The notes beneath the pieces were generated by a model. It ran no database searches. It was not told the DNA's origin and was given only the letters and a program-made list of their open reading frames with translations. Made by a program: the position numbers and the translations under genes. Shown here one piece after another: positions 7,645-16,743 of a stretch of 64,000 nt of DNA; position 1 is the first letter of the stretch; each line of letters opens with the position of its first letter. This DNA is from a virus: positions 25,511 to 89,510 of the IMG/VR virus record IMGVR_UViG_3300021963_000077; one strand, written 5' to 3'.

Positions 7645-10394
7645 TTGTACCACCTAAACATTTCTGGAGTTGTTTTTATATATTGAAGTAATTCCGAGTA
7701 CTCGAACATCATTGATAGATTTGCGTCAGTTAGGCCATTCATTCCGGACTGAGCTCCATAGATGAAGTTAATGTGATGGCGGGCTGCCTCAAACCCAAGA
7801 AGCTCAGCGGCAGCTACTCCGTTTCGCCACTCACCATCTCGGTCAAAACTTAAACCAAAAATGAAATGATTGAGGTCGTGTATATGCTCAAATGGAGCTG
7901 CACCACCAGACGAAAGCAACTTAAACTCTGGATCGCGCATCCAGTCAAGAGCGATATCTAGATATGTACCACTGTCGGATATGCCGTATCGTTCCGATGT
8001 TTCTGGCAATCCAAGCTTTTCACGAATAGCCTTAATAATTGGGTTGTAATACTGAGCCAACTCATTCAGTTTATCTGAGTATGCAATTATTGAATCAGTT
8101 TGTTCTTTTGCGAATCGCCCTGCCTCGGTATCCGCAAACTCAATGTCTAAATTATTGAGCAATCCACGAGGCGTTGTGTCGTAGGGCGGATTTTCCTTTA
8201 CGTACCGATCATGCTCTTCCTTGTCATAGACAGGCGTTATTGGGGTTAGATATTTCATAAGAAAGGTCAAACCTATTCCTAGCCGGTCTGACTTTGGTGC
8301 ATTGTTTATTGTGTAGACATCTTCGCCATCTTTTGTTCTTGCTTTTAGAGTCTTACCATCCTTACTTCTTTCGGGTCTCCAAAATTCAGCAAGTTCTGTA
8401 TCTTTTATTACTTGGTTGAGTATGGCTTCGCTAATTTCACGAGCCTCGTCATCATCGGGCTGGAAAACTTCAGTCTTTATCCTGTCACGGTTTGGGCCAA
8501 ATTTATCGGCTAGGCCAGGTATTTCTGGAAGGCTCATAATTACGGACCCAGAAGGGCCTTCAGCTAGCTCAACCTCTGAAATGCGTTGCTCAGGTTTTTC
8601 AAATACTGGAAAAGCTTTTTCAAAAGCATCTTTTTGCTCTTCGTTCAGTTTTGAGAATGCAGACATTGATGCGGTTACCGCTAGTGGTCGTTCAAATGCT
8701 GTTGAGTCTTGAACTAATCCATCACCATCGCCATCTTCAGCATCTTGATCAAAGCGATCCGTTAGTGATTTTTTCTGAAGAGGAAGTTTTCTATCATCTG
8801 GACATGGTCCGGGATTGTCCCAATAATCCAAATGACCGACATAATGCTTTGTATGAGCCCTGTAGCTTTCAATCATGAACCTTACAGAATTGAACTCTTT
8901 ACAAAGACCAAGAACCTGGAGAGATCTTGCCATTTTCCATATACGCGTTCCATAAACCGAGCTTGGTGACTGACCGTTTGCAAAGTCTGGATTATCAATC
9001 CATTCTTCCTTGTCTAGATCCCACGCCAAGGCAGATGTATAAAGTCTGGCAGCTTCAGCTACAGAGTCAGTAAACTCTTTGTTTTTGCGGAGTTTTTTAA
9101 TGTTGGTTTTGGCTAGGTTGTAGCGTTCTCCATACGCTATTGATCCGCGGTCAATGGGAAATGTCCACCAGTCATAATGCTCTGAGTGAAATTTTTTCCA
9201 GTTTGAATTATTAGCATATTCTTTGAATTTAGCAACTTGTGCTTTTTGATCTTTTATTACTGATTCATCTCCACCATATGGAGCATCATTCCAATAGCGT
9301 TTTTTCTTCTTTTTTGCTCTGAACTTAGAGAGCCAGTTTGACCCAGTTTTTTTCCGTTTTGCTGGTGAGGAAGGGCCTTGTGCGCCAAAATCAAGCGTCA
9401 TCTGCACGGGTTTTGATGGACGAGAGTTTGGAGCATCGGCGGAGCCAAGGGAGTCAATAAATGACTCATCTAGCGCTGTCTCCTCGAGCGCATCGTAGTC
9501 TTCCTGTAGTTCTTTTAACTCTTCTATGGATAGACCCGCAAAATGCGGATACATCCTATTGAGCGTATCTTCACTAATAGATGGGTCAAAACGGTCTGAG
9601 ACATAGTCTTCAAAGTCAATCAAGTCATCTGTAGAAAAAGCATCAATCAGCCTGAATGGCTGAGCAAAATCATCAAGCTCATCTGTTCCAAAAGAATCAT
9701 CCGGTAGCAAGTTTCGGTCAAGAATGTAACCGCGCACAAGATCTGCATGCTGTGAGTCTGGAAGACTTGCTAGATTTGGATAGTAATCAGCTAGAGATTC
9801 TCTATTTTCCCCAGATAATATTGCCTCAACATACTCAGGCACTACATCAAAATCGTCTGAATTTAATTTTGATAGTATCTTTTTATATGCTTTTAAGGCT
9901 GACTCATCCTCGTCATTTATTCTTGCCATTGCCCCGACGATGCGCCTATTTGATGAAGGTCTTTTACCCATACGAGGTTTATCTGGTCTTTGCCAAGATG
10001 TTCCATCTTGAACAAAGCCATCTTCATCACCGTCAATAGCATTTGGGTCAAACCGCTGATTCAGGTTCCGTATGCGTGGAAGAGCCTTTCCAGAAACCTC
10101 AGCACTGACTAGTCCTCCACCTGGGAGGGTATCAATACCTAAAGGGCCACGCTCCGAAAGATTCTCCCAGTTGGAACCACGTTTTTTGCGTTTGGTTTTG
10201 CGATATACCTGATCAGGTATATCGTCGGTAGCCTTGTATTCGCGCTTTGGGTTTGACGTTTCAGCTTCGTTTGAGATTCGCTGAAGAGTTTCGTGCGAAT
10301 CGCACGGCATCCAGTTGCCGTCACCGTCTTGGTGAGCACCAGAGCAGCCTAGATACCCTGCAACCTTAAGAGCTTCCTCTTTACTGCTTGCCAT
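7641..10394 (-). CDS. 917-aa mosaic virion protein with two EF-hand-like tags
   Basis: Modules: an N-terminal Cys motif (LGCSGAHQDGDGNWMPC, residues 15-31); two copies of KRKK[RT]GSNW (about 68 and 350); the first tag at 115-137 followed by RRIVGAM; an acidic helical domain (about 160-330); a domain at about 365-530 with HYDWWTFPIDRGS and a Lys-rich lead; the second tag at 548-570 followed by AVTASM; then a long C-terminal domain ending in an EHIHDLNHFIFGLSF segment. That last His/Asp cluster could bind metal, but I cannot assign a family. The order tag, SGAM-like motif, new domain occurs twice, so the protein looks like two tagged units in series. Function unknown; virion cargo is my inference. 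Confidence 0.75.
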   Translation of the reverse strand: MASSKEEALKVAGYLGCSGAHQDGDGNWMPCDSHETLQRISNEAETSNPKREYKATDDIPDQVYRKTKRKKRGSNWENLSERGPLGIDTLPGGGLVSAEVSGKALPRIRNLNQRFDPNAIDGDEDGFVQDGTSWQRPDKPRMGKRPSSNRRIVGAMARINDEDESALKAYKKILSKLNSDDFDVVPEYVEAILSGENRESLADYYPNLASLPDSQHADLVRGYILDRNLLPDDSFGTDELDDFAQPFRLIDAFSTDDLIDFEDYVSDRFDPSISEDTLNRMYPHFAGLSIEELKELQEDYDALEETALDESFIDSLGSADAPNSRPSKPVQMTLDFGAQGPSSPAKRKKTGSNWLSKFRAKKKKKRYWNDAPYGGDESVIKDQKAQVAKFKEYANNSNWKKFHSEHYDWWTFPIDRGSIAYGERYNLAKTNIKKLRKNKEFTDSVAEAARLYTSALAWDLDKEEWIDNPDFANGQSPSSVYGTRIWKMARSLQVLGLCKEFNSVRFMIESYRAHTKHYVGHLDYWDNPGPCPDDRKLPLQKKSLTDRFDQDAEDGDGDGLVQDSTAFERPLAVTASMSAFSKLNEEQKDAFEKAFPVFEKPEQRISEVELAEGPSGSVIMSLPEIPGLADKFGPNRDRIKTEVFQPDDDEAREISEAILNQVIKDTELAEFWRPERSKDGKTLKARTKDGEDVYTINNAPKSDRLGIGLTFLMKYLTPITPVYDKEEHDRYVKENPPYDTTPRGLLNNLDIEFADTEAGRFAKEQTDSIIAYSDKLNELAQYYNPIIKAIREKLGLPETSERYGISDSGTYLDIALDWMRDPEFKLLSSGGAAPFEHIHDLNHFIFGLSFDRDGEWRNGVAAAELLGFEAARHHINFIYGAQSGMNGLTDANLSMMFEYSELLQYIKTTPEMFRWYK
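8685..8753 (-). repeat. EF-hand-like tag, copy 3 (917-aa protein, second tag)
   Basis: Residues 548-570: FDQDAEDGDGDG, then Q-D-x-T, ending FERP. Preceded by LQKKSLTDR and followed by AVTASM, a degenerate form of the SGAM motif. Confidence 0.85.
9984..10052 (-). repeat. EF-hand-like tag, copy 4 (917-aa protein, first tag)
   Basis: Residues 115-137: FDPNAIDGDEDG, then Q-D-x-T, ending WQRP. Trp replaces the usual Phe before the final QRP. RRIVGAM follows about 16 residues later. Confidence 0.85.
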
Positions 10395-10396
10395 GG

Positions 10397-10786
10397 CTAC
10401 ACCATGAAATTATCTATAACTAAATTGGAACTCTTATTATCTTTGATATAAGCTTTTGTTGCTTCTTCTGGGGATTTGTACCTCGACGCATACATCTCGG
10501 CTTCTGCTATTTCTGTTTCAAGATCCTTCATAAACTTGTCAAGGAAGTTGTCTGAAAATGTTTTGGAACGATTAATAGCTTTTTGTGCATCAGTGATTGC
10601 TTGAACAAATGCTGATCTGATCTTTGACAATTTCTCATCGCCGCCAATTTCATAGTTCAGTGGCGGAAAGTTGGATACTCGATGAAGCTCAGCGAGACGT
10701 GCGTTGAGCTCTGCCTGTTTTTCAAGTTCGTCTTGGCTCAACGATTCTTCTTCAAGCCAGTCTGCTGAAATGTATGTAGCTGCCAT
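10397..10786 (-). CDS. Small helical protein of unknown function
   Basis: A 129-aa, charged, mostly helical protein. ATG 10786 is the best start because GGAG lies six bases upstream, inside the last codons of the 1984-aa gene. No domain recognised. It sits between two giant genes and is coupled to both by gaps of two bases. Confidence 0.7.
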   Translation of the reverse strand: MAATYISADWLEEESLSQDELEKQAELNARLAELHRVSNFPPLNYEIGGDEKLSKIRSAFVQAITDAQKAINRSKTFSDNFLDKFMKDLETEIAEAEMYASRYKSPEEATKAYIKDNKSSNLVIDNFMV

Positions 10787-10788
10787 GA

Positions 10789-13700
10789 CTATCTCCAAAC
10801 TCTATCGCCGTTTTCGTCAGCAATTCTAGCCAAGAAATTCGTTATATCTTGATAACTCCGAACACCTGGAATGGTTGCTGCCCCAGTACGATTTAGAATA
10901 ACAACAATATCTCCGTTGCTACCCATATTTACCGATGTAATTGCTTCGGTAAATTGGTCATCAGTAGTTTTATAAGAGTCATCATAAGTTGTCATTGCGT
11001 CAAAACCGCCAAATACTGAAATTGTTGATGCATTTGCGTGCATTATGACCTGTTGGGCCTTGCGGATCTCGTCATTATATTCTGTTTCATCGTCGTTACG
11101 CGGGTTTGGTATTCTTGACATTTCTAACTGTAGCCAGTAATCAACAAACGCGTCAACATAAAGATTTAATCTATTTCTTACTTCATTACTAAAGTTTGTA
11201 TCAAGTTGGTTAGATTTCTTTAAAGAAGCTATTTTGTCTGTAACCGCTTCAAAATCATTAATGTCAAGAGTTTGAGATGCTTGGCTGCCATACCTTCCGC
11301 TTCTTCCAACAGCTTGTTCAAGCTCGCTAACGATTGTTTGTATCGTATTTGAGGCTGCTGTCATTTGGCGATAGTCAGCAAAGCGTGTGTTTCTTGGAAG
11401 AAGAATAACCATGCCAGCTGCGCCGTACCCACTGAGTCCAGGACCCGTAGCGAAATAATCTCCCCAGCCATAAGCTGTTCCGCCCTGACCAGCAGCAAAG
11501 CGTTCACCAGTTTGCCACTGCTGAACCATGTCGTCACCAGTTACTCCGGAAGATGGGCTCATGTAGCGGCTCAGGATTACCCACTTATGTTTCCCATTAT
11601 CGTCTTTTTCAGCAAGCATGTTCGCTGCTTCTTCTTCGGTTACCTGAACAGGAAGGTCGCTGTAGCCGTTGACTGTAAACAAGGCAGCCATCTGAGCTGC
11701 TCCGCCAGAAGAAGCTTCCTTAGTTGATCCCGGCAATTTTTTGGATTCATATGCATCCTTCATCGCAACGAGCAACTTTTTCTCGTCGTCGGTGATGGCT
11801 GGAGTTGGATTTAATGGCGAGACGTCGCTAAATAGTTTTCCAGATTTGTGTTGATCAACTATTTTTGTTATTTCGTCTGGTGTTCTGGTTACATCAGGTA
11901 CAACACCGAGTTCTGTCGGGTCAAGCCCTCCACCGACACGCGATTTGCCAGCTTTTCTGTCAATAGCTTTCTTTATTTGAGTGTTTGACCAATCAACATA
12001 GCTCTTGTATGACTTGCGTGCTGACTTTTGAACTTCTTCAAGAATTTTATCTTCCGAGAAAACTTCAGAAGCAATTTTTTCAAGTGATTCAACAAATTCA
12101 CCATGACGTACTAACTCGCGTTTTTCAGACTCTTTGAACCCAGCCCCGGGTGTTTGGAATCTCTTTATTAAGTTATTCCGCGTTGAGAGTGAAGATGCAT
12201 GAAGTGATTTGAGTTCTTCAAAAGCATCAACATAATCAGTACCGTCGCCAGAAAGGACTGCTTTGTTTATCTTGTTTATCAGTGATCTAAGGGTCATTTC
12301 ACCGTAGTAATTTGATGCATGCTGACCTCGCGGCCCGCGCCAATCGTACAGATTACGCGCGCGTGTGCGAACTATTTGCTTCCACCCAGATGGCAAAATA
12401 ATGTTATTGTCCTTAAATAGTTTATCTAAGTACTCATCAATTGTTTTTGGTGGGTTTGCATCATCCCAAGCGCTGTCTACTGCAGTAGAACTTAGATTGG
12501 CAACTGCAGAAATAGCGTTTGAATATCCAACGTCTGAGATATCAAAGCTAGGCGCATAAGCCAAAACAGTTGGAAGGCTGACACCGCGACCACCTGAACC
12601 AAAAACAAAAGATGTAGCGGCGCCTTTTGATAGCGGTTCATCTTTTGGAAATAGGTATTCAAGCAAATCACCAATTGTGGTTATACCTTTCATGTCATTT
12701 AACCAGCCTGGCCGACTGTAGGCATTTTTGGCTAATTGACTGTCAACTAAAAAGTCTACGGACTCAGACCAGGTCTTAAATGCTGGATTAGAGCTGGTGC
12801 CGACACCTGGGACAAGTGACTGGTTTTTACCATCAACCCTGACAGATGGGTACTTGACCTGACCTGGCCCACGGCTAGAAACTATTTGCGGAAGTGGTTG
12901 AGCTTTTGCAGAAAGCGCAACATCCACCGAGTCAACAACAATTTGATCTGAAACATCAACTGCGAATCCAGTATCTGGGTCAACCCATAGAACCGTACCC
13001 TTCGGATCACCCTTAGGAATCAAGCCAGTTACATCAGCGCCACGCCAGGTAGAAGGTGATCCACTTGCTGGCTTGCGTTGTGCAGGAGGTGCAGGAGGTG
13101 CAGGAGGTTGCGGCGGAGCAACGGGGGTTTTACCCGTAGCCGAAGGCTTTAAAGCCTGTTGTGTAGTTGTTGGTGAGGTCGTTTTCTTATATGTAACCCA
13201 GTTAACAGTCGGGTCATCTTGGCCTGCATCAGCAACTATACGATGAGCAACGAGCTCGTCATTTTCAACGATTCGGTAAGTCCTACCCAGCTTACGATCA
13301 TCTTTTGGACCGTACTCATATTCCCACATTTGAATGTATGTGTCACCAGAATCATTCTTCTTATCAAATATACCAAGAACTGTTACGTCGTCATCTCCAG
13401 CACCTTTTGGAGCAAGTGTTGGAATATTATTTTGTGCCTCATCTGAATCAGTTAGATCGTTCCATCCACCAGTCGCCCGCAGGATTGCTTTAAACCTATC
13501 TTGTAGGTCAGACCATTCAGCAGCGTCAAATAATTCCATTATCACGCTGTCTACGGAATAGCCAAGGCTTTCTGCTTCCGCTGTATCAACAAACCTAAGC
13601 GGGTACGCCCTATTGGCGGGATCTTTCACGGCTTCAGAAACGTCTTGTGTTTCTGGCGTAGCTACGGCGTTGTCTTTTTTCCTATTTGAAACCGATATAA

Positions 13701-16700
13701 ATGCATGCAGCAAATCATCTTCGCTGAGCGGTTCATCGTCATCATCCTTAGGTATGAAAGGAAATACTTTTATTAGGCCAATTTCAACCTCAACCTCAAC
13801 ATCATCTTCATTAAACTGGCTGACCCTAACCAAGTATGCCCGCGACTTCCCACCATTAATGGAATCAAAATCAACCATAATCATGCGCTGATCGGGTGAA
13901 AGCATTACCTTTACTGGCTTTTGTCCATCTTCTGCGTTGGGCGGAACAAGAGCTCCAATAAGCTCATATTCTTGCGGAGTCAAATCCTGTTCGTCGTTGG
14001 AGTTATACGCATCAGTAATATCTTTCCAATATCTCGGAGGTTTTCCAGTCCTAGACATGTCTGCCAGGTCTCTTGTCTCCTGTGCCATCCCATCAAAGTC
14101 ATCATTATCTCTCACGTAATTATTTGATGGTATTGATCCGCCCCTATTGACAAGACTTGAAGATACGCCATTTACTTCAAATGTGCTGTCTTTATCTTTT
14201 ACATACGATTCGCTTAAGAATGGAGTCTTGGCATTGGCCCTAGCTTCTGTGTAGCTTGTCATTATGTCGCCAAAAAACTTTTCAGCTTCTTTATCATCTT
14301 CGTCTGCTGGTGTGGGAGATTTTGGTGTCAGCGCAATAAAGAAATGAGGTAGGTCGCTATCTTTACCAGCGTCTCGTATCGCCATACCGTTTTCATCAAC
14401 TGGAACATCTGGAACGATGCGTAGACCAAGGCGTTCAGTATTGTCAGTTTCATCATATATGTCGTATATGCGTGCTGTCTTTCTATTTCCATCAGCGTCG
14501 TCATACTCGATTACATAGAGATTTATGCCCTTAAGGGTGTTGGCAGCAAGTAGCACCTCACTATTTTTTAGGCGAATTCCGGTAAGTTTTTCAAGTTTAT
14601 CGGTATCGTAAAAATCATCCAACCATTTTGATATTGCTCCGAAGTCTGGATCACGACTTACCTGGGCATCAAAGTCCCTGACACTGTTTTTGAATAAATC
14701 GGTCTCTGGCGAGTAATTGAGTACATCATCAATTTGTAGACCCAAATCGTCTATTGCTGTTTCTGAAATGAAATCAGCAGGATCATACTCTTTATCGGAG
14801 TCTGTATCTTTTGGGGTAGGTGGAGCCGGGGGAGCAGGGGGAGCCGGAGGAGCCTTCGGAGTCCTTGTGGGCTTTGGAGTTGATGGAGCCTGCGGAGCAG
14901 GTGTTTTATTCGCATCGTCATCACTAGTGCTTGTCGCAGAAATGTTAGCTGCATCCAATATTGCTTTACGCAGTTTTGGCTTTATGTCGTTGAACTTGGA
15001 GAAGTCGTCATTCTCCTCTATGTCGCTAAGCACTAAGAAGTTATGGAGATATGTTTTTAAGATCCCAGCCCGTTGACCATCTGTTTTCTCTAGTTCAGCC
15101 AAGAAATCAAGAATTTCGTCTTCGCTGAGTTCATCCTTTTTCTTCTTGCCGAGGCGCTTGCGCCAGCCCTTATCTAGTGAATCTAAAGCAAGAAGCGCCT
15201 CACTCTTAACTGAAGATTTTTGATCATCCGAGAGCGTGTCCCAGTCAGGAAGTAGTTCACCTTTTTGTTTTACTGTCTGCTTATTTGCTGGAAAGAAAAG
15301 CCCGGATCGGTTTGTTTTAGATAGAGCTACCCTGCGACGCCGCGAACGATCAGAGTCTTTTTTGGGTCTGACAAATCTAAAGCGTCTCTTCTTGGGGGCA
15401 TCGGTGGTATCTGGAACATCTACATCAGGAGCATTTGTTGGCGTTGGTGCCTTTGGCTCTGTGTATGTTTCGTCAAGTACTTCTGATGCTGTTTCGCCAA
15501 GGCGCCTAGCAACTCTGTCACGGAGCCTATCGGTATTACGAGGCTTGCGACCCTTAATCTTTCGTTCCTTCTTTACCTTCGGTTCTTTTGGCGGCTTGGG
15601 GGTACGATCTTCAATATCGCGAACCATGTCTCTGGCCAAGCGTCTACGACTCTTTGGTACACGCCTCTTTTCGGCACGATCAACCGCTGGGGGTGTTTCT
15701 GGCTTTGAGCCACGCACTTTGCGAGGGGTTTTGCGCTTACCTCTAGGTAGTTTGGTAACTGAATCTTTGGGAGTCTCTCGTAGCTCTGCGCTACGTACTC
15801 GCCTGCCACGACGACGCTTTTTGGCTGTGGCTTCTATTTCTTGCGTTGCTTCTCTGATGCGCCTCGCTTGACGACGCGACTGACCAGAAGGTTTATCTCC
15901 GATATCTCGCAGCTTGCCCGCTCCGGACTCTAAGCTTTCAGCTATGCGTGATGCGACTATCTGAGTGCGTGTTTTATCAGCGTTTGCAGCCCGACGCGCA
16001 TAACGACGACCATACTTATCAAGTCGCCCCTGTTGTCTACGTTCTCCAGCTGACTCAAGAGTTTGTCCTAGCTTTCCCAGCTTTTGCAGGTCATCCCCAG
16101 AAGCAGCGATTAAGCCACGGCCAATTCTTCTAGTTGCACCCAGTGTGCACCCACGCCCAAATCTGTTTGTAAATTGACCAGCCGTGTCCCCAGCGTTAGG
16201 AGGACATCTCCATCCACCACCTGGCTTGGCATCTGGATCCCAGACTGCACGCACGCCCTTCACATGTAGCAATAGTGAAGAAATGTCCTTATCAAGAATA
16301 AACGCCTTGACTTTGTAGTCAATTAGGTGCTGCTTGTAGGTGACATCTATTGATGCAATTAGTGCATCAGTAACTGGCCACATATCAATTTCGTCGCCGT
16401 CTTCCTCAAACTCGTCATAGATAGACGAAATGAACTCATCGTCTGGAAGACTTTTTGACTCAATTATTAGGACTTTACTTTCTTGGCTATCAACTATTGA
16501 TGTTGGCAAAAAGTTTGAATATTCAGAGTTTGCCGAAGTTACAACTGTCGGCTTAGAGCTAAATAGATGAGATGGCAGAATTGAATCAAGATCACTGATG
16601 TCAATATCTTGATTGTTGAACCACCTAGCAAATGTTTTAGAGCGATCAGTATTGCCATAGGCAACATATTTGTTATTCACATTAAGCAGTACAGCGAATA

Positions 16701-16743
16701 GCGAATCTGATTCAGAATCTCTAATATCAATAACTTTAGCCAT
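10789..16743 (-). CDS. 1984-aa giant virion protein with ADP-ribosyltransferase-like C-terminus
   Basis: The largest gene in the window. Residues 1-165 are mixed; about 180-201 carry the Cys motif WRCPPNAG..GQFTN..C; about 205-490 are extremely Arg/Lys-rich and could bind DNA. Then comes an EILDFLAELEKTDG..LHN module shared with the 1445-aa protein, a PPAPPAPPAPP linker (about 630), three similar beta-rich segments with linkers (about 660-1180), a second Pro-rich linker (about 1205-1220), a helical region, and from about 1695 a domain with ILSRYMSP, TGERFAAGQGGTAYGWGDYFA and an RFADY strand. That last pattern resembles ADP-ribosyltransferase folds in phage proteins. T4 Alt, a packaged ADP-ribosyltransferase, is a known parallel. 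The enzymatic call is tentative. The start overlaps the upstream stop as TAATG. Confidence 0.7.
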   Translation of the reverse strand: MAKVIDIRDSESDSLFAVLLNVNNKYVAYGNTDRSKTFARWFNNQDIDISDLDSILPSHLFSSKPTVVTSANSEYSNFLPTSIVDSQESKVLIIESKSLPDDEFISSIYDEFEEDGDEIDMWPVTDALIASIDVTYKQHLIDYKVKAFILDKDISSLLLHVKGVRAVWDPDAKPGGGWRCPPNAGDTAGQFTNRFGRGCTLGATRRIGRGLIAASGDDLQKLGKLGQTLESAGERRQQGRLDKYGRRYARRAANADKTRTQIVASRIAESLESGAGKLRDIGDKPSGQSRRQARRIREATQEIEATAKKRRRGRRVRSAELRETPKDSVTKLPRGKRKTPRKVRGSKPETPPAVDRAEKRRVPKSRRRLARDMVRDIEDRTPKPPKEPKVKKERKIKGRKPRNTDRLRDRVARRLGETASEVLDETYTEPKAPTPTNAPDVDVPDTTDAPKKRRFRFVRPKKDSDRSRRRRVALSKTNRSGLFFPANKQTVKQKGELLPDWDTLSDDQKSSVKSEALLALDSLDKGWRKRLGKKKKDELSEDEILDFLAELEKTDGQRAGILKTYLHNFLVLSDIEENDDFSKFNDIKPKLRKAILDAANISATSTSDDDANKTPAPQAPSTPKPTRTPKAPPAPPAPPAPPTPKDTDSDKEYDPADFISETAIDDLGLQIDDVLNYSPETDLFKNSVRDFDAQVSRDPDFGAISKWLDDFYDTDKLEKLTGIRLKNSEVLLAANTLKGINLYVIEYDDADGNRKTARIYDIYDETDNTERLGLRIVPDVPVDENGMAIRDAGKDSDLPHFFIALTPKSPTPADEDDKEAEKFFGDIMTSYTEARANAKTPFLSESYVKDKDSTFEVNGVSSSLVNRGGSIPSNNYVRDNDDFDGMAQETRDLADMSRTGKPPRYWKDITDAYNSNDEQDLTPQEYELIGALVPPNAEDGQKPVKVMLSPDQRMIMVDFDSINGGKSRAYLVRVSQFNEDDVEVEVEIGLIKVFPFIPKDDDDEPLSEDDLLHAFISVSNRKKDNAVATPETQDVSEAVKDPANRAYPLRFVDTAEAESLGYSVDSVIMELFDAAEWSDLQDRFKAILRATGGWNDLTDSDEAQNNIPTLAPKGAGDDDVTVLGIFDKKNDSGDTYIQMWEYEYGPKDDRKLGRTYRIVENDELVAHRIVADAGQDDPTVNWVTYKKTTSPTTTQQALKPSATGKTPVAPPQPPAPPAPPAQRKPASGSPSTWRGADVTGLIPKGDPKGTVLWVDPDTGFAVDVSDQIVVDSVDVALSAKAQPLPQIVSSRGPGQVKYPSVRVDGKNQSLVPGVGTSSNPAFKTWSESVDFLVDSQLAKNAYSRPGWLNDMKGITTIGDLLEYLFPKDEPLSKGAATSFVFGSGGRGVSLPTVLAYAPSFDISDVGYSNAISAVANLSSTAVDSAWDDANPPKTIDEYLDKLFKDNNIILPSGWKQIVRTRARNLYDWRGPRGQHASNYYGEMTLRSLINKINKAVLSGDGTDYVDAFEELKSLHASSLSTRNNLIKRFQTPGAGFKESEKRELVRHGEFVESLEKIASEVFSEDKILEEVQKSARKSYKSYVDWSNTQIKKAIDRKAGKSRVGGGLDPTELGVVPDVTRTPDEITKIVDQHKSGKLFSDVSPLNPTPAITDDEKKLLVAMKDAYESKKLPGSTKEASSGGAAQMAALFTVNGYSDLPVQVTEEEAANMLAEKDDNGKHKWVILSRYMSPSSGVTGDDMVQQWQTGERFAAGQGGTAYGWGDYFATGPGLSGYGAAGMVILLPRNTRFADYRQMTAASNTIQTIVSELEQAVGRSGRYGSQASQTLDINDFEAVTDKIASLKKSNQLDTNFSNEVRNRLNLYVDAFVDYWLQLEMSRIPNPRNDDETEYNDEIRKAQQVIMHANASTISVFGGFDAMTTYDDSYKTTDDQFTEAITSVNMGSNGDIVVILNRTGAATIPGVRSYQDITNFLARIADENGDRVWR

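Noticed and set aside
15236-15871. A long plus-strand open frame opposite the 1984-aa gene
   Set aside because: It is antisense to the Arg/Lys-rich region, has low-complexity Ser/Arg composition, no ribosome site, and the minus frame is clearly the coding one.
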